Below are positions 27,508 through 35,837 of a stretch of 64,000 nt of DNA, one piece after another. Position numbers and translations under genes: made by a program. The notes beneath the pieces are model-generated. The model did not search any database. It was given only the letters and a program-made list of their open reading frames with translations, and was not told the DNA's origin. The stretch comes from Pseudomonas sp. DTU12.3 (GTDB taxonomy: Bacteria; Pseudomonadota; Gammaproteobacteria; Pseudomonadales; Pseudomonadaceae), in the NCBI RefSeq assembly GCF_004124275.1, contig NZ_CP027218.1:1739501-1803500 (forward strand), in the 5' to 3' direction. Position 1 is the stretch's first letter. Every line of letters starts with the position of its first letter.

Positions 27508-27545
27508 AAAAAAAGCCCCCGACTCTCACAAGTCGGGGGCTTTTG
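27508..27545 (-). terminator. Rho-independent terminator of the arsR-MFS-xenB operon
   Basis: AGCCCCCGACT / AGTCGGGGGCT with a 6-base loop, flanked by A runs on the left and T on the right, so it can end transcription from both sides. On the minus strand it starts about 25 bases after the ene-reductase stop. Confidence 0.9.
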
Positions 27546-27569
27546 TGTTTCTGCGTTCCTACGTGCGGC

Positions 27570-28619
27570 TTACAGCGTCGGGTAGTCGATATAACCGACC
27601 GGGCCTTTACCGTAGAACAACTCAGGACGTGCATCATTCAACGGCGCATCAGCCTGCAAACGCGCTGGCAGATCCGGGTTGGCAATAAACGGTACGCCAA
27701 ACGCCACGGCGTCAGCCTTGCCGTTGGCCAGCCACTCGTTGGCGCTGTCCTTGGTGAAACGCTCGTTGGCGATGTACGGGCCGCCGAAAGCTTCTTTCAA
27801 TTGCGGGCCGAGGCTGTCGGCGCCTTCTTTCTCACGGGAGCAGATAAACGCGATGCCGCGTTTGCCCAGTTCACGTGCGACGTAGGTGAAGGTTTCCGCC
27901 AGGTTGTCGTCGCCCATGTCGTGGGAGTCGGCGCGCGGTGCCAGGTGCACACCGACACGGCCAGCGCCCCAGACTTCGATCGCTGCGTCAGTGACTTCCA
28001 GCAGCAGGCGAGCACGGTTTTCCAGCGAGCCACCGTAGTTGTCGGTGCGCTGGTTGGTGCTGCTTTGCAGGAACTGGTCGAGCAGGTAACCGTTGGCACC
28101 GTGGATTTCCACACCGTCGAAACCGGCGGCTTTGGCGTTTTCGGCGCCGGTGCGGTAGGCGTCGACGATGTCGGCGATTTCAGCGGTTTCCAGGGCGCGC
28201 GGGGTTGGGTAGTCGGCCAATGGGCGAACCAGGCTGACGTGGCCTTTGGGCTGGATCGCGCTTGGTGCCACCGGCGCTTCACCGTTGAGGTACGACGGGT
28301 GCGAGACGCGGCCGACGTGCCACAGTTGCAGGAAGATCTTGCCGCCAGCGCCGTGAATGGCTTTGGTGACGTTAGCCCAGCCGCGCACTTGATCGTTGGA
28401 CCAGATGCCCGGGGTGTCCGGGTAGCCGACGCCCATCGGCGTTACCGAGGTGGCTTCGCTGAGGATCAGGCCGGCGGAGGCGCGTTGTACATAATATTCA
28501 GCCATCAACGCGTTCGGCACGCGACCTTCGTCGGCACGGCAGCGGGTCAGCGGGGCCATGATGATGCGGTTGGCCAGCTCGACGTCGCCGAGTTTGATCG
28601 GATCAAAAATAGTTGCCAT
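27570..28619 (-). CDS. xenB: Old-yellow-enzyme ene-reductase (XenB/NemA family)
   Basis: FMN-dependent reductases of this group reduce activated C=C bonds, N-ethylmaleimide, nitrate esters and nitroaromatics with NAD(P)H. The 349-residue product starts MATIFDPIKLGDVELANRII and shows MAPLTRCRAD, LWHVGRVSHPSYLNG, FDGVEIHGANGYLLDQFLQ and TDNYGGSLENRARLL, the active-site and flavin segments of the family. It is last of a three-gene unit with an ArsR regulator and an MFS exporter (28-base gap to the MFS gene). The assignment to XenB rather than another OYE is by resemblance. Confidence 0.88.
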   Translation of the reverse strand: MATIFDPIKLGDVELANRIIMAPLTRCRADEGRVPNALMAEYYVQRASAGLILSEATSVTPMGVGYPDTPGIWSNDQVRGWANVTKAIHGAGGKIFLQLWHVGRVSHPSYLNGEAPVAPSAIQPKGHVSLVRPLADYPTPRALETAEIADIVDAYRTGAENAKAAGFDGVEIHGANGYLLDQFLQSSTNQRTDNYGGSLENRARLLLEVTDAAIEVWGAGRVGVHLAPRADSHDMGDDNLAETFTYVARELGKRGIAFICSREKEGADSLGPQLKEAFGGPYIANERFTKDSANEWLANGKADAVAFGVPFIANPDLPARLQADAPLNDARPELFYGKGPVGYIDYPTL

Positions 28620-28647
28620 GTCTACAACCCTCGTAGGTGAAAGTTAA

Positions 28648-29814
28648 TCAGTGAGTAGCGGGGGCCAGATCGGCATTGCCGCTCTGACGGAAAGTAATCA
28701 GGGTCACCAGCAGGGCGAGCACCGCCAGCGCGGCGGCTGCGAGCGGTACGCTGGTCAGGCCGTAGCCGTGGGCGATGACGCTGCCGCCGACCCAGGCGCC
28801 AAGGGCGTTGCCGACGTTGAACGCGCCGATGTTCAGGGTCGACACCAGGTTCGGTGCGGCCTTGCCGAAGGTCACTACGTTGACTTGCAGCGCCGGTACG
28901 GCGGCGAAACACGCGGTGGCCCAGAGGAACAGAGTGATTTCAGTCGGGATCAGCGCGACGCTGGTCCAGGTCAGCACGGTGGAGATCACGGCCATGGCGA
29001 TGAACACACCGATCAGCGTCGCGGCCATACCTTTGTCGGCGAGTTTGCCGCCGATGATGTTGCCGACGGTGAGGCCCAGGCCGATCAGCATCAGCGTCCA
29101 GGTCACGCCACGTGGCGACACACCGGTGACTTCACCGAGCAACGGCGCGACGTAGGTGAACAAGGTGAACACGGACGCTGCGAACAGCGCGGTCATGCTC
29201 AGCGATAGCCAGATCCCGGCACCTTTGAGGGCGGCGAGTTCGGCACGCATGTCGAGTTTCTCTTCGTCACGCTTGGCCGGCAGGAAGCGGATCAGACCGA
29301 TCAAAGCGATCACCCCAATCACGGTCACCGCCCAAAAGGTCGAGCGCCAGCCGTATTGCTGACCCAGTGCGGTGCCCAGCGGCACGCCGAGGACGTTGGC
29401 CAACGTCAGACCGGTGAACATCAAAGCCACCGCCGAAGCACGTTTGTTGGCCGGTACCAGATTGGCTGCCACCACCGAACCGATGCCGAAGAACGCACCG
29501 TGACACAGCGCGGTGATCACCCGGGCAAACATCAGCACGTTGTAATCACTGGCAATCGCGCAGAGCAGGTTGCCGACAATAAAGATGCCCATCAACGCGA
29601 CCAGTGCAGCTTTACGCGGCAGTTTGGCGGTGGCCATTGCCATGAACGGCGCACCGATGGCGACGCCCAAGGCATAACCGGTCACCAGCCAGCCGGCGCC
29701 GGGGATCGACACACCGAGGTCGGCCGCGACATCGGGCAACAGACCCATGATGACGAATTCGGTGGTGCCGATGGCGAAGGCGCTCAAGGCGAGGATGAGT
29801 AGCGAGAGGGGCAT
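28648..29814 (-). CDS. MFS exporter, DHA1 (AraJ/YdeA-like) family
   Basis: The 388-residue protein has twelve hydrophobic segments. It starts MPLSLLILALSAFAIGTTEF and has VIMGLLPDVAADLGVSIPGA and the loop 2-3 equivalent TAKLPRKAALVALM, as in AraJ/YdeA-type drug or sugar exporters. It lies 34 bases after the arsR-type gene and 28 before the ene-reductase, so all three are probably co-transcribed. With that context it may export the electrophile or its reduction product. The substrate is unknown. Confidence 0.82.
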   Translation of the reverse strand: MPLSLLILALSAFAIGTTEFVIMGLLPDVAADLGVSIPGAGWLVTGYALGVAIGAPFMAMATAKLPRKAALVALMGIFIVGNLLCAIASDYNVLMFARVITALCHGAFFGIGSVVAANLVPANKRASAVALMFTGLTLANVLGVPLGTALGQQYGWRSTFWAVTVIGVIALIGLIRFLPAKRDEEKLDMRAELAALKGAGIWLSLSMTALFAASVFTLFTYVAPLLGEVTGVSPRGVTWTLMLIGLGLTVGNIIGGKLADKGMAATLIGVFIAMAVISTVLTWTSVALIPTEITLFLWATACFAAVPALQVNVVTFGKAAPNLVSTLNIGAFNVGNALGAWVGGSVIAHGYGLTSVPLAAAALAVLALLVTLITFRQSGNADLAPATH

Positions 29815-29848
29815 GCGGGTTTCCTTGTCGGCTGGCTGACGTTAAGGG

Positions 29849-30151
29849 TCAGAGCTCTTTACTGAGGGTGCTGAGGAACGCCTGGATCACGTCCTCGTTG
29901 CGTTTGAAAAAGTGCCATTGCCCGGCCTTCTGGCTGCTGATCAGACCGGCGCGTTGCAACGTCGCGAGATGTGCAGAAACGGTCGACTGCGACAAGCCGC
30001 AGCGCTGATCGATCTGCCCGGCGCAGATGCCGTACTCGTGGTTGTGCAGTTGTTCCGGAAATTCTGCTTTCGGGTCTTTCAGCCAGTTGAGGATGTCTCG
30101 CCGTACTGGGTGCGCCAGGGCTTTTATTATTTCGTCGAGGTCAAGGTTCAT
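29849..30151 (-). CDS. ArsR-family transcriptional repressor (100 aa)
   Basis: The ATG at 30151 gives MNLDLDEIIKALAHPVRRDI, the usual ArsR start; a TTG 24 bases upstream is less likely. The winged helix contains CAGQIDQRCGLSQSTVSAHL with recognition helix SQSTVSAHLATLQ and a wing QKAGQWHFFKRN. Cys43 and Cys51 lie in or near the DNA-binding helices and could sense electrophiles or metals; classical arsenic-site CxC is absent. It heads the MFS and ene-reductase genes and faces inverted TATATCGCGAT repeats. Confidence 0.85.
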   Translation of the reverse strand: MNLDLDEIIKALAHPVRRDILNWLKDPKAEFPEQLHNHEYGICAGQIDQRCGLSQSTVSAHLATLQRAGLISSQKAGQWHFFKRNEDVIQAFLSTLSKEL

Positions 30152-30178
30152 GGCAGGGTGCTCGGTTGAGTACAACGC

Positions 30179-30222
30179 TATATCGCGATGAGGCGAACTT
30201 TAAATCGTTAGATCGCGATATA
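30179..30222. promoter_or_regulatory. Inverted repeat operator candidate for the ArsR-type regulator
   Basis: TATATCGCGAT (30179-30189) and ATCGCGATATA (30212-30222) are perfect inverted copies separated by 22 bases, directly upstream of the arsR-type start. Related ATATCG/CGATAT words continue at 30250-30280. Confidence 0.65.
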
Positions 30223-30320
30223 CCAATATGATTTTGATCTGTGATCAGCATAAATCGGTATATCGGGTTATAACGATATGGTGAGGTGTCGATTGCAGGG
30301 CGCGGTGCTAAGCTGCGCCC

Positions 30321-30893
30321 ATGAACTATCTCGCACATTTGCACCTCGGTGGCCAGCGCCCCGGTCAGTTACTCGGCAGTCTGTACGGCGACTTCGTCAA
30401 AGGCCGGCTGCAAGGGCAGTTCGCGCCGGAGGTAGAAGCGGCGATTCAACTGCATCGACGGATTGATGTGTTCACCGATCGCCATCCGCTGGTAGACATC
30501 GCGCTGGGGCGGTTTACCGAGACGCGGCGGCGTTATGCCGGGATCGTCCTCGATGTGTTTTTCGATCACTGTCTGGCGCGGGACTGGCGGTTGTATGCCG
30601 ATCAGCCGTTGGAGGTGTTTACCGCTGATGTGTATCGAGTGCTGACCCATGAACAGCAGTTGCCCGAACGACTGGCGAAGATTGCGCCGCACATGGTTGC
30701 CAATGACTGGTTGGGTTCGTATCAGGAATTTGAAGTGCTGGAGCAGGTGCTGCGCGGGATCTCGCGGCGGTTGAGCCGGCCGGAGGAACTGGCGGGGGCG
30801 ATGCAGGAGTTGCGGCGGTTGTATGAGCCGTTGAGTGAGGATTTCGCTTTGTTCTACCCACAACTCCAGGATTTCGCGGCGTTGCAGGGATAA
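30321..30893 (+). CDS. acpH: Acyl carrier protein phosphodiesterase
   Basis: AcpH removes the 4'-phosphopantetheine arm from acyl carrier protein. The 190-residue product starts MNYLAHLHLGGQRPGQLLGS and has the conserved metal-binding pattern HLHL, GSLYGDFVKG, LHRRIDVFTDRHP and FFDHCLARDW of the DUF479/HD-like family. It is a single gene, divergent from the arsR-type operon and followed by a REP pair. Confidence 0.9.
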   Translation: MNYLAHLHLGGQRPGQLLGSLYGDFVKGRLQGQFAPEVEAAIQLHRRIDVFTDRHPLVDIALGRFTETRRRYAGIVLDVFFDHCLARDWRLYADQPLEVFTADVYRVLTHEQQLPERLAKIAPHMVANDWLGSYQEFEVLEQVLRGISRRLSRPEELAGAMQELRRLYEPLSEDFALFYPQLQDFAALQG

Positions 30894-30901
30894 GCAAGAT
30901 C

Positions 30902-30970
30902 AAAAGATCGCAGCCTTCGGCAGCTCCTACAGGGATCAATGCAGGAGCTGCCGAAGGCTGCGATCTTTTG
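30902..30970. repeat. REP pair between acpH and olsA
   Basis: Inverted arms with CGCAGCCTTCGGCAGCTCC, spacer about 12 bases, between convergent genes. Confidence 0.9.
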
Positions 30971-30974
30971 CTTT

Positions 30975-31766
30975 TCAAGCGGCGATGGCCGGGCGCATTG
31001 GGGATTTTTGGATTTCCGGAATCGCACCAAACAACGCCTTCTGCACCGCCTGCTGTGCCTCGAACGCCAGTGCCGCACGCTCGCGCCCCTGACAGGCAAT
31101 CGGCTTGAGCAGGTGCACTTCGACATCGCCGCAATCATTACTGAACAGACGCATCAGGTGCGACAGCAGATCATCGTCACCAATGAACGGCGCCAGCGCA
31201 TCAATCTCGCCATCGCGCAGATATCGGATCGCCACCGGTTGCAGCATCACCTCGGAATCAATCGCCGCCGACAGCAAGCGACCATGAAAGGTGCGCAGCG
31301 AGCGGCCATCGGTAGTCGTGCCTTCGGGAAACATCAGTAATGCGTGATCGCTTTGCAAGTGACGGGTCATCTGCTTGCGGATCAACTGACTGTCGCCCGA
31401 CCCGCGACGAATGAACAGGCTGCCAGCCTTGGCCGCAAGCCAACCGGCGACCGGCCAGGTGCGCACTTCGGCTTTGGACAAAAACGACAACGGCGTGAGC
31501 ATGCCGAGCAATGGAATGTCGGTCCATGACACGTGATTGCTGACCCACAGCATCGGCTGCTGCGGCAGCTCGCCGTGCACCGTCATGCGAAAGGGCAGGG
31601 CGTTGCTCAAGCGCGCCATGAAGAAGCGCGACCAGCGCTGACGCCGCTCCATCGAATGCGCCAGGCCAATCCGTTCAAACATGCCGAAGACGCTGGCCAT
31701 GGTCAATCCGAGCGAGACCACCAACAGCACCCGCGCGATCCGCGCGTACACCCGCAGCCGGCTCAT
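30975..31766 (-). CDS. olsA: Lyso-ornithine lipid O-acyltransferase OlsA (PlsC family)
   Basis: The real start is ATG 31766 ([20 protein letters not shown]), overlapping the olsB stop by one base (TGATG); the open frame continues upstream only because it is antisense-like inside olsB. The 263-residue protein has a membrane segment at about 10-30, acyltransferase motif I NHVSWTD (His78, Asp83) and motif III FPEGTT (146-151). OlsA adds the second acyl chain to lyso-ornithine lipid. Its coupling to olsB makes the assignment firm. Confidence 0.9.
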   Translation of the reverse strand: MSRLRVYARIARVLLVVSLGLTMASVFGMFERIGLAHSMERRQRWSRFFMARLSNALPFRMTVHGELPQQPMLWVSNHVSWTDIPLLGMLTPLSFLSKAEVRTWPVAGWLAAKAGSLFIRRGSGDSQLIRKQMTRHLQSDHALLMFPEGTTTDGRSLRTFHGRLLSAAIDSEVMLQPVAIRYLRDGEIDALAPFIGDDDLLSHLMRLFSNDCGDVEVHLLKPIACQGRERAALAFEAQQAVQKALFGAIPEIQKSPMRPAIAA

Positions 31767-32521
31767 CACACGGCCGCCTTGAAGTGTTTGGCGTAGCGCG
31801 GGCAGAGTTCGTCGCGCTTGAGCAGGATGAACACGTCGGCGACCTGGAAGTCTTCGTCCCAGCACGGCTCGCCACAGATCTTCGCGCCCAGACGCATATA
31901 AGCCTTGAGCAGCGGCGGCATTTCGGCGATCACGTTGGATGGAATATCCAGCGTCGGCAGCGGATTTTTCGGCTCGGCGCGCAGGTGCTCGGTGCACAGA
32001 TAACGCTCGCGCAGACGCTGCATGATCGCGTGCGCCTGAATGCCGCCGTCCTGCATCGGGATGCTCGCGCAACCCATCAGATAGCTGTAGCCACCCTGAT
32101 TCAATACTTCGGCCAACTCGCCCCACAACACCGCGATGGTGCCGCCGTTGCGATACGCCGGGTCGACGCAGGTACGGCCAATTTCGAGGATCGGACCTTG
32201 CAGATGCGCCAGACCGTGCAGGCTGAATTCTTCTTCGCTGTAGAACTTGCCGAGGCTGCTGGCGGCGGTGTGATCGAGCAAACGGGTGGTCGCCACCAAG
32301 CGGCCGGTATTCAGATCACGTACACCGATGTGGCTGCAGTGAACATCATAATCATCCATGTCCAGACCCAGTTCCGCGCCTTTCAGCTTGGCGTTGAACT
32401 CGCCGCTGAAGACGTTGAAGCGCAAGGCCTGGGCTTGCTGCAGAGCCTCGGCGCCGATCAGGCGTTCGGCTTGCAGGCGGCGTTCATTGCCGGTGTCGCT
32501 GATGCGGGCGATCTGAGTCAT
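31766..32521 (-). CDS. olsB: L-ornithine N-alpha-acyltransferase OlsB
   Basis: OlsB joins a 3-hydroxyacyl chain from acyl-ACP to ornithine, the first step of ornithine-lipid synthesis, giving a phosphorus-free membrane lipid. The 251-residue GNAT-like product shows [47 protein letters not shown] and [14 protein letters not shown]. It is first in an operon with olsA. A candidate Pho box lies 119-136 bases upstream, which fits known induction of ornithine lipids under phosphate limitation. Confidence 0.92.
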   Translation of the reverse strand: MTQIARISDTGNERRLQAERLIGAEALQQAQALRFNVFSGEFNAKLKGAELGLDMDDYDVHCSHIGVRDLNTGRLVATTRLLDHTAASSLGKFYSEEEFSLHGLAHLQGPILEIGRTCVDPAYRNGGTIAVLWGELAEVLNQGGYSYLMGCASIPMQDGGIQAHAIMQRLRERYLCTEHLRAEPKNPLPTLDIPSNVIAEMPPLLKAYMRLGAKICGEPCWDEDFQVADVFILLKRDELCPRYAKHFKAAV

Positions 32522-32639
32522 GTGAATCTCCGTACGGGCCTTGAACCCGTCGTGGGTTGCAGCCGATCGACTTTCTTTATGCAGCCGTGTTGTGCAAAGT
32601 CAGGCTATGTAGCCCCGGTGTCATCGCCATGAACGTTCG

Positions 32640-32657
32640 GTGATGCTTATATGACAG
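32640..32657 (-). promoter_or_regulatory. Candidate Pho box upstream of olsB
   Basis: On the minus strand CTGTCATATAAGCATCAC fits the 18-bp PhoB consensus (CTGTCAT-AWAW-CTGTCAC) at 15 positions, with the first half-site perfect. It lies in the divergent region but only 18 bases before the plus-strand gene, so it more likely serves olsBA. Confidence 0.6.
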
Positions 32658-32674
32658 CCCACAAGGAGCCTCTT

Positions 32675-33556
32675 ATGCCCTGGCCAGATCTGCTGCAAAG
32701 CCGTGAACGATTGCCCGCCGTTGCTGACCTTGCCGAGGGTTTTGCGATGTTGTTGCAGCAGTTGGGCAACGTCACACCGTTCGAATTGGCGGTCGCGGGC
32801 GGGCGGCGGATGGCGACGCCGGGGCTGGCGTTTCTGGTCGGTTATCAGGCGGCATTGCGCATGTTGTGGCCGAGTGCACCGCTCAGCCTTGGCGCTTTGT
32901 GTGCGACCGAACAGCGCAGCTTGCGTCCGGCGGACATGCAGACGCGGCTCACCGATTTACGCCTGAGCGGGCGCAAGGATTTCGTCACGGCCGGTGATGC
33001 GGCGGATTGGCTATTGATTGCTGCGCGCAGTGAGGAAGCCGGCGAAAATCCGCGCCTGAGTCTGGCGGTGGTGTACCCCGGTGAGCCCGGTGTGAGCGTG
33101 GAGAAATTGCCGGTGCTGCCGTTGATGCCGGACATCAGTCATGGCCGCTTGCTGCTGGATGGCGCCCTGTGCGAGTTGCTTGCTGGCGATGGTTGGGACG
33201 CTTATGTGAAGCCGTTTCGCACCCTCGAAGATGTCTATGTGCTGAGCGCGATGACCGCGTGGCTGTATGGCGTCGGGCAGGACAGTGACTGGCCGCAGGC
33301 GCTGCAACTTCGATTGCTGGCGTTGTTGGCCGGGTGCGCGGAGGCGAGCCGGCAGCCGCCGAATAATCCGGCCGGGCATGTGCTGTTGGCTGGGTTGTTT
33401 GCGCAGTTTGATGCTTTGGAAGGCGAGGTGAGTCAGGCCTTGCGCGACGGTAATCCGGAGTGGGCGATGATGTGGCAGCGCGATCAAGGAGTGATGCGGT
33501 TGGCCTCCGCCGCCCGAGCCAAACGTCTGGCCAAAGCCTTGCAACATCCCCTGTAG
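32675..33556 (+). CDS. Acyl-CoA-dehydrogenase-like protein of unknown role (293 aa)
   Basis: The ATG at 32675 has AAGGAG 9 bases upstream. The product carries LRLSGRKDFVTAGDAADWLL at about residues 92-111, which resembles the middle domain of acyl-CoA dehydrogenases, and a helical C-terminal half with LKALQHP at its end. It lacks the clear flavin and catalytic glutamate signatures of full-length (about 380 aa) enzymes. It is divergent from olsB. The stop codon TAG is supplied by the CTGTAG at the edge of a REP, so the original C-terminus may have been altered. Function uncertain. Confidence 0.6.
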   Translation: MPWPDLLQSRERLPAVADLAEGFAMLLQQLGNVTPFELAVAGGRRMATPGLAFLVGYQAALRMLWPSAPLSLGALCATEQRSLRPADMQTRLTDLRLSGRKDFVTAGDAADWLLIAARSEEAGENPRLSLAVVYPGEPGVSVEKLPVLPLMPDISHGRLLLDGALCELLAGDGWDAYVKPFRTLEDVYVLSAMTAWLYGVGQDSDWPQALQLRLLALLAGCAEASRQPPNNPAGHVLLAGLFAQFDALEGEVSQALRDGNPEWAMMWQRDQGVMRLASAARAKRLAKALQHPL

Positions 33557-33638
33557 GAGCTGCCGCAGACTGCGATCTTTTGATCTTGCTTTTAAACGAC
33601 AAGATCAAAAGATCGCAGTCTGCGGCAGCTCCTACAGG
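33550..33638. repeat. REP pair overlapping the end of an acyl-CoA-dehydrogenase-like gene
   Basis: CCTGTAGGAGCTGCCGCAGA and its inverted partner, about 30-base spacer. The TAG of the first arm is the stop codon of the preceding gene. Confidence 0.9.
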
Positions 33639-33694
33639 GCAGATTGTCATTTTTCTGGGCTAGGCTCAGCAGACCTGTCTGCCGAGCCCTCACC

Positions 33695-34768
33695 ATGTTC
33701 AAAGGCCTCATCCTGTTTCTGCTGTTGATCACCTTCACCGTTCACGCCGAACAATGGCCCGGCGAACAGTGGCCAATCGGCGCGACCATCACCGATACAG
33801 GGGCGCTGGAGAGATACGCCTTCCCAGCTCGCGACGACACCACCCGCAAAGGCATCCGCACCGACGCGTTGCTGATCATCCGCGACGGCGAAATCATTTA
33901 CGAACGCTACGCCGGCCCGACCACCGAACACACCCCGCACCTGACCTGGTCAATCAGCAAAAGCCTGATGGCCACGGTCCTCGGTGTGGCGTACGGCGAA
34001 GGGCTGTTCAAACTCGGAGACCCAGCCGCAAAGTTCTCCCCGCCATTGGCTAAACACCCGGATATAAAACTCGCCGATCTCCTGCACTGGGCTTCAGGCA
34101 TCGACTGGCAGGAAGACTACGAATACGCGCCGCTGAAATCCTCGGTGGTGGCGATGCTCTACACCCGTGGTCACCGCGACATGGCCGCGTTCACGGCTGA
34201 TCACGATAGCTATGCCGCACCGGGGCAGGCTTTTCGCTACTCCAGCGGCGACAGCAATCTGCTCGCGGCAGCGTTGAAAAATATTGTTGGCCCAAAGCGT
34301 TATCCCGACTATCCGTGGACGGCATTGTTCGAGCCTTTGGGCATCCACCACGCCGTGTGGGAAACCGATGCGACGGGCACTTTTGTCGCCTCGTCTTACG
34401 CTTATCTCACCGCCCGCGATCTGGCACGGGTCGGGTTGTTGATGTCTCGCGACGGGCGCTGGAATGACCAGCAACTGCTGCCCAAGGACTGGGTGGCGTT
34501 CAACCTGAAACCCTTCGCCGGTTACAAGGCTCATCAGGATGAAGCCGTGCCCGGTGGTCAGTGGTGGCTCAATCGGCCGGCGGATGGCGCAACCTCTCCG
34601 TGGCCCGATGCACCACCGGATACCTTCGCCGCCCTCGGGCATTGGGGCCAGGCGATGTATGTGATTCCCAGCGAAAAACTGCTGATCGTGCGCTATGGCG
34701 ATGATCGCGACGGCAGTTATCGGCACAACGAGCTGCTCAAACGCGTGCTGAAGGCGGTGCGGCCATGA
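33695..34768 (+). CDS. Secreted serine hydrolase, class C beta-lactamase-like
   Basis: The ATG at 33695 gives a signal peptide (MFKGLILFLLLITFTVHA); the 17 residues before it lie in a REP-linked region. The 357-residue product has the nucleophile motif SISK (Ser86, Lys89), RYSSGDSN as the YxN-like second motif and GHWGQ as the HxG third motif. This family covers esterases, D-aminopeptidases and penicillin-binding proteins as well as AmpC; the sequence does not single out AmpC. It overlaps the next gene by 4 bases. Confidence 0.85.
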   Translation: MFKGLILFLLLITFTVHAEQWPGEQWPIGATITDTGALERYAFPARDDTTRKGIRTDALLIIRDGEIIYERYAGPTTEHTPHLTWSISKSLMATVLGVAYGEGLFKLGDPAAKFSPPLAKHPDIKLADLLHWASGIDWQEDYEYAPLKSSVVAMLYTRGHRDMAAFTADHDSYAAPGQAFRYSSGDSNLLAAALKNIVGPKRYPDYPWTALFEPLGIHHAVWETDATGTFVASSYAYLTARDLARVGLLMSRDGRWNDQQLLPKDWVAFNLKPFAGYKAHQDEAVPGGQWWLNRPADGATSPWPDAPPDTFAALGHWGQAMYVIPSEKLLIVRYGDDRDGSYRHNELLKRVLKAVRP

Positions 34769-35061
34769 AGCATTTTTTGTTGTTGCTGCTAGTCCTTCTG
34801 GTCGGCTGGAGCGTTTACGAACGCGAGAATCTGTGGGCCTTCCCCGACATCATCAGCGCCTACACCGCCAAGGAATATTGCTCGTGCCGTTATGTGATGA
34901 ACAACGATGCCGAGTATTGCCGTGGCTACGTAAAACAGTGGCTGCCGACCAGCGCATTCACCGATGACAGCGCCAACAAAACCATCACGGTCAGCGGCGT
35001 GGGCCGCAGCAACAGCGCGCAGTGGCAAAATGAACGCTTGGGCTGCCGCCTCAATCCCTGA
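34765..35061 (+). CDS. Small secreted or membrane-anchored protein (98 aa)
   Basis: The start overlaps the preceding serine-hydrolase stop (ATGA), suggesting translational coupling. An N-terminal hydrophobic stretch (MKHFLLLLLVLLVGWSVYER) is a signal or anchor. Four cysteines occur (CSC, YCRG, LGCR), fit for disulfides in the periplasm. Proteins of this kind are sometimes labelled amidase, but no catalytic motif is seen. It probably assists or accompanies the hydrolase. Confidence 0.75.
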   Translation: MKHFLLLLLVLLVGWSVYERENLWAFPDIISAYTAKEYCSCRYVMNNDAEYCRGYVKQWLPTSAFTDDSANKTITVSGVGRSNSAQWQNERLGCRLNP

Positions 35062-35080
35062 AAACACCCGATTGTTTTTT

Positions 35081-35168
35081 GTGGGAGCGAGCCTGCTCGC
35101 GAATGCAACAGTAGTTGCACCTTCTCTGTTGCGGCAGATGACGTCTTCGCGAGCAGGCTCGCTCCCAC
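35081..35168. repeat. REP pair, GTGGGAGCGAGCCTG type
   Basis: GTGGGAGCGAGCCTGCTCGC and its inverted partner ending GCTCCCAC, about 42-base spacer. Confidence 0.9.
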
Positions 35169-35245
35169 CGGGCGTGATCTTCAGTTTGCAATAACTGTGT
35201 GGGCGGTTAAGGTTCGTGCAGGTTTATCGGCCCCACGAGTCCTCA

Positions 35246-35836
35246 ATGTTCAACCGCTCCCTCATTGCATCCCTGTCCAGCCTGCTGCTGGCCGCTGTCG
35301 CGTTGCCGGCGCAGGCCAATTGGTATCTGGACGGCGAGTCGTCGCGGCTGTCGTTCGTCAGCACAAAAAACGCCAACATTTCCGAGGTGCAGCGCTTTCT
35401 GGTGCTGCACGGCAAGGTCGACCCCAACGGTCGCGCCGAAGTCGAAGTCGAGCTGGATTCGGTCAACAGCGGTATCCCGCTGCGCGACGAGCGCATGCGC
35501 AAGGAGCTGTTCCAGATCGAGCAATTTCCCGAAGCGACCATCACCACCCAGATCGATCTGCGTCCGATCAACGATCTGGCCCCCGGCGCGCAACTGGAAT
35601 TGCGCCTGCCGCTGACCGTCAACCTGCACGGCAAGCAACATGAATATCCAGCCGAGCTGCTGGCGACGCGTCTCGATGATCGACGCTTTCAAGTGGTCAC
35701 CCTTGAGCCGCTGGTGATCAACGCCGAGGATTTTGATCTGGTGCCGGGCCTGGAAAGCCTGCGCAAACTCGCCGACCTGTCGGCCATCAGTCTGTCGGTG
35801 CCGGTGGGTGCGGTGCTGATCTTCACGGCGCGCTGA
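35246..35836 (+). CDS. YceI-family periplasmic protein
   Basis: The ATG at 35246 gives a signal peptide MFNRSLIASLSSLLLAAVAL ending PAQA; the ten residues before it are unlikely. The 196-residue product has the YceI lipocalin-like pattern: WYLDGESSRLSFVSTKN, RFLVLHGKVDPNGRAEVEVE, ELFQIEQFPEATITTQI and LPLTVNLHGKQHEYPAE. YceI proteins bind isoprenoid or lipid-like ligands. It is one base from the downstream phospholipase D-type gene, so the two are likely co-expressed. Confidence 0.88.
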   Translation: MFNRSLIASLSSLLLAAVALPAQANWYLDGESSRLSFVSTKNANISEVQRFLVLHGKVDPNGRAEVEVELDSVNSGIPLRDERMRKELFQIEQFPEATITTQIDLRPINDLAPGAQLELRLPLTVNLHGKQHEYPAELLATRLDDRRFQVVTLEPLVINAEDFDLVPGLESLRKLADLSAISLSVPVGAVLIFTAR

Positions 35837-35837
35837 C

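Noticed and set aside
31767..32126. N-terminal extension of the OlsA frame to 383 aa
   Set aside because: That part lies inside olsB in another frame and has no signature; the ATG at 31766 overlaps the olsB stop and gives the family length.
33695..34768. AmpC beta-lactamase
   Set aside because: The SxxK motif is present, but the second and third motifs differ from AmpC and the wider serine-hydrolase family is large; left at family level.
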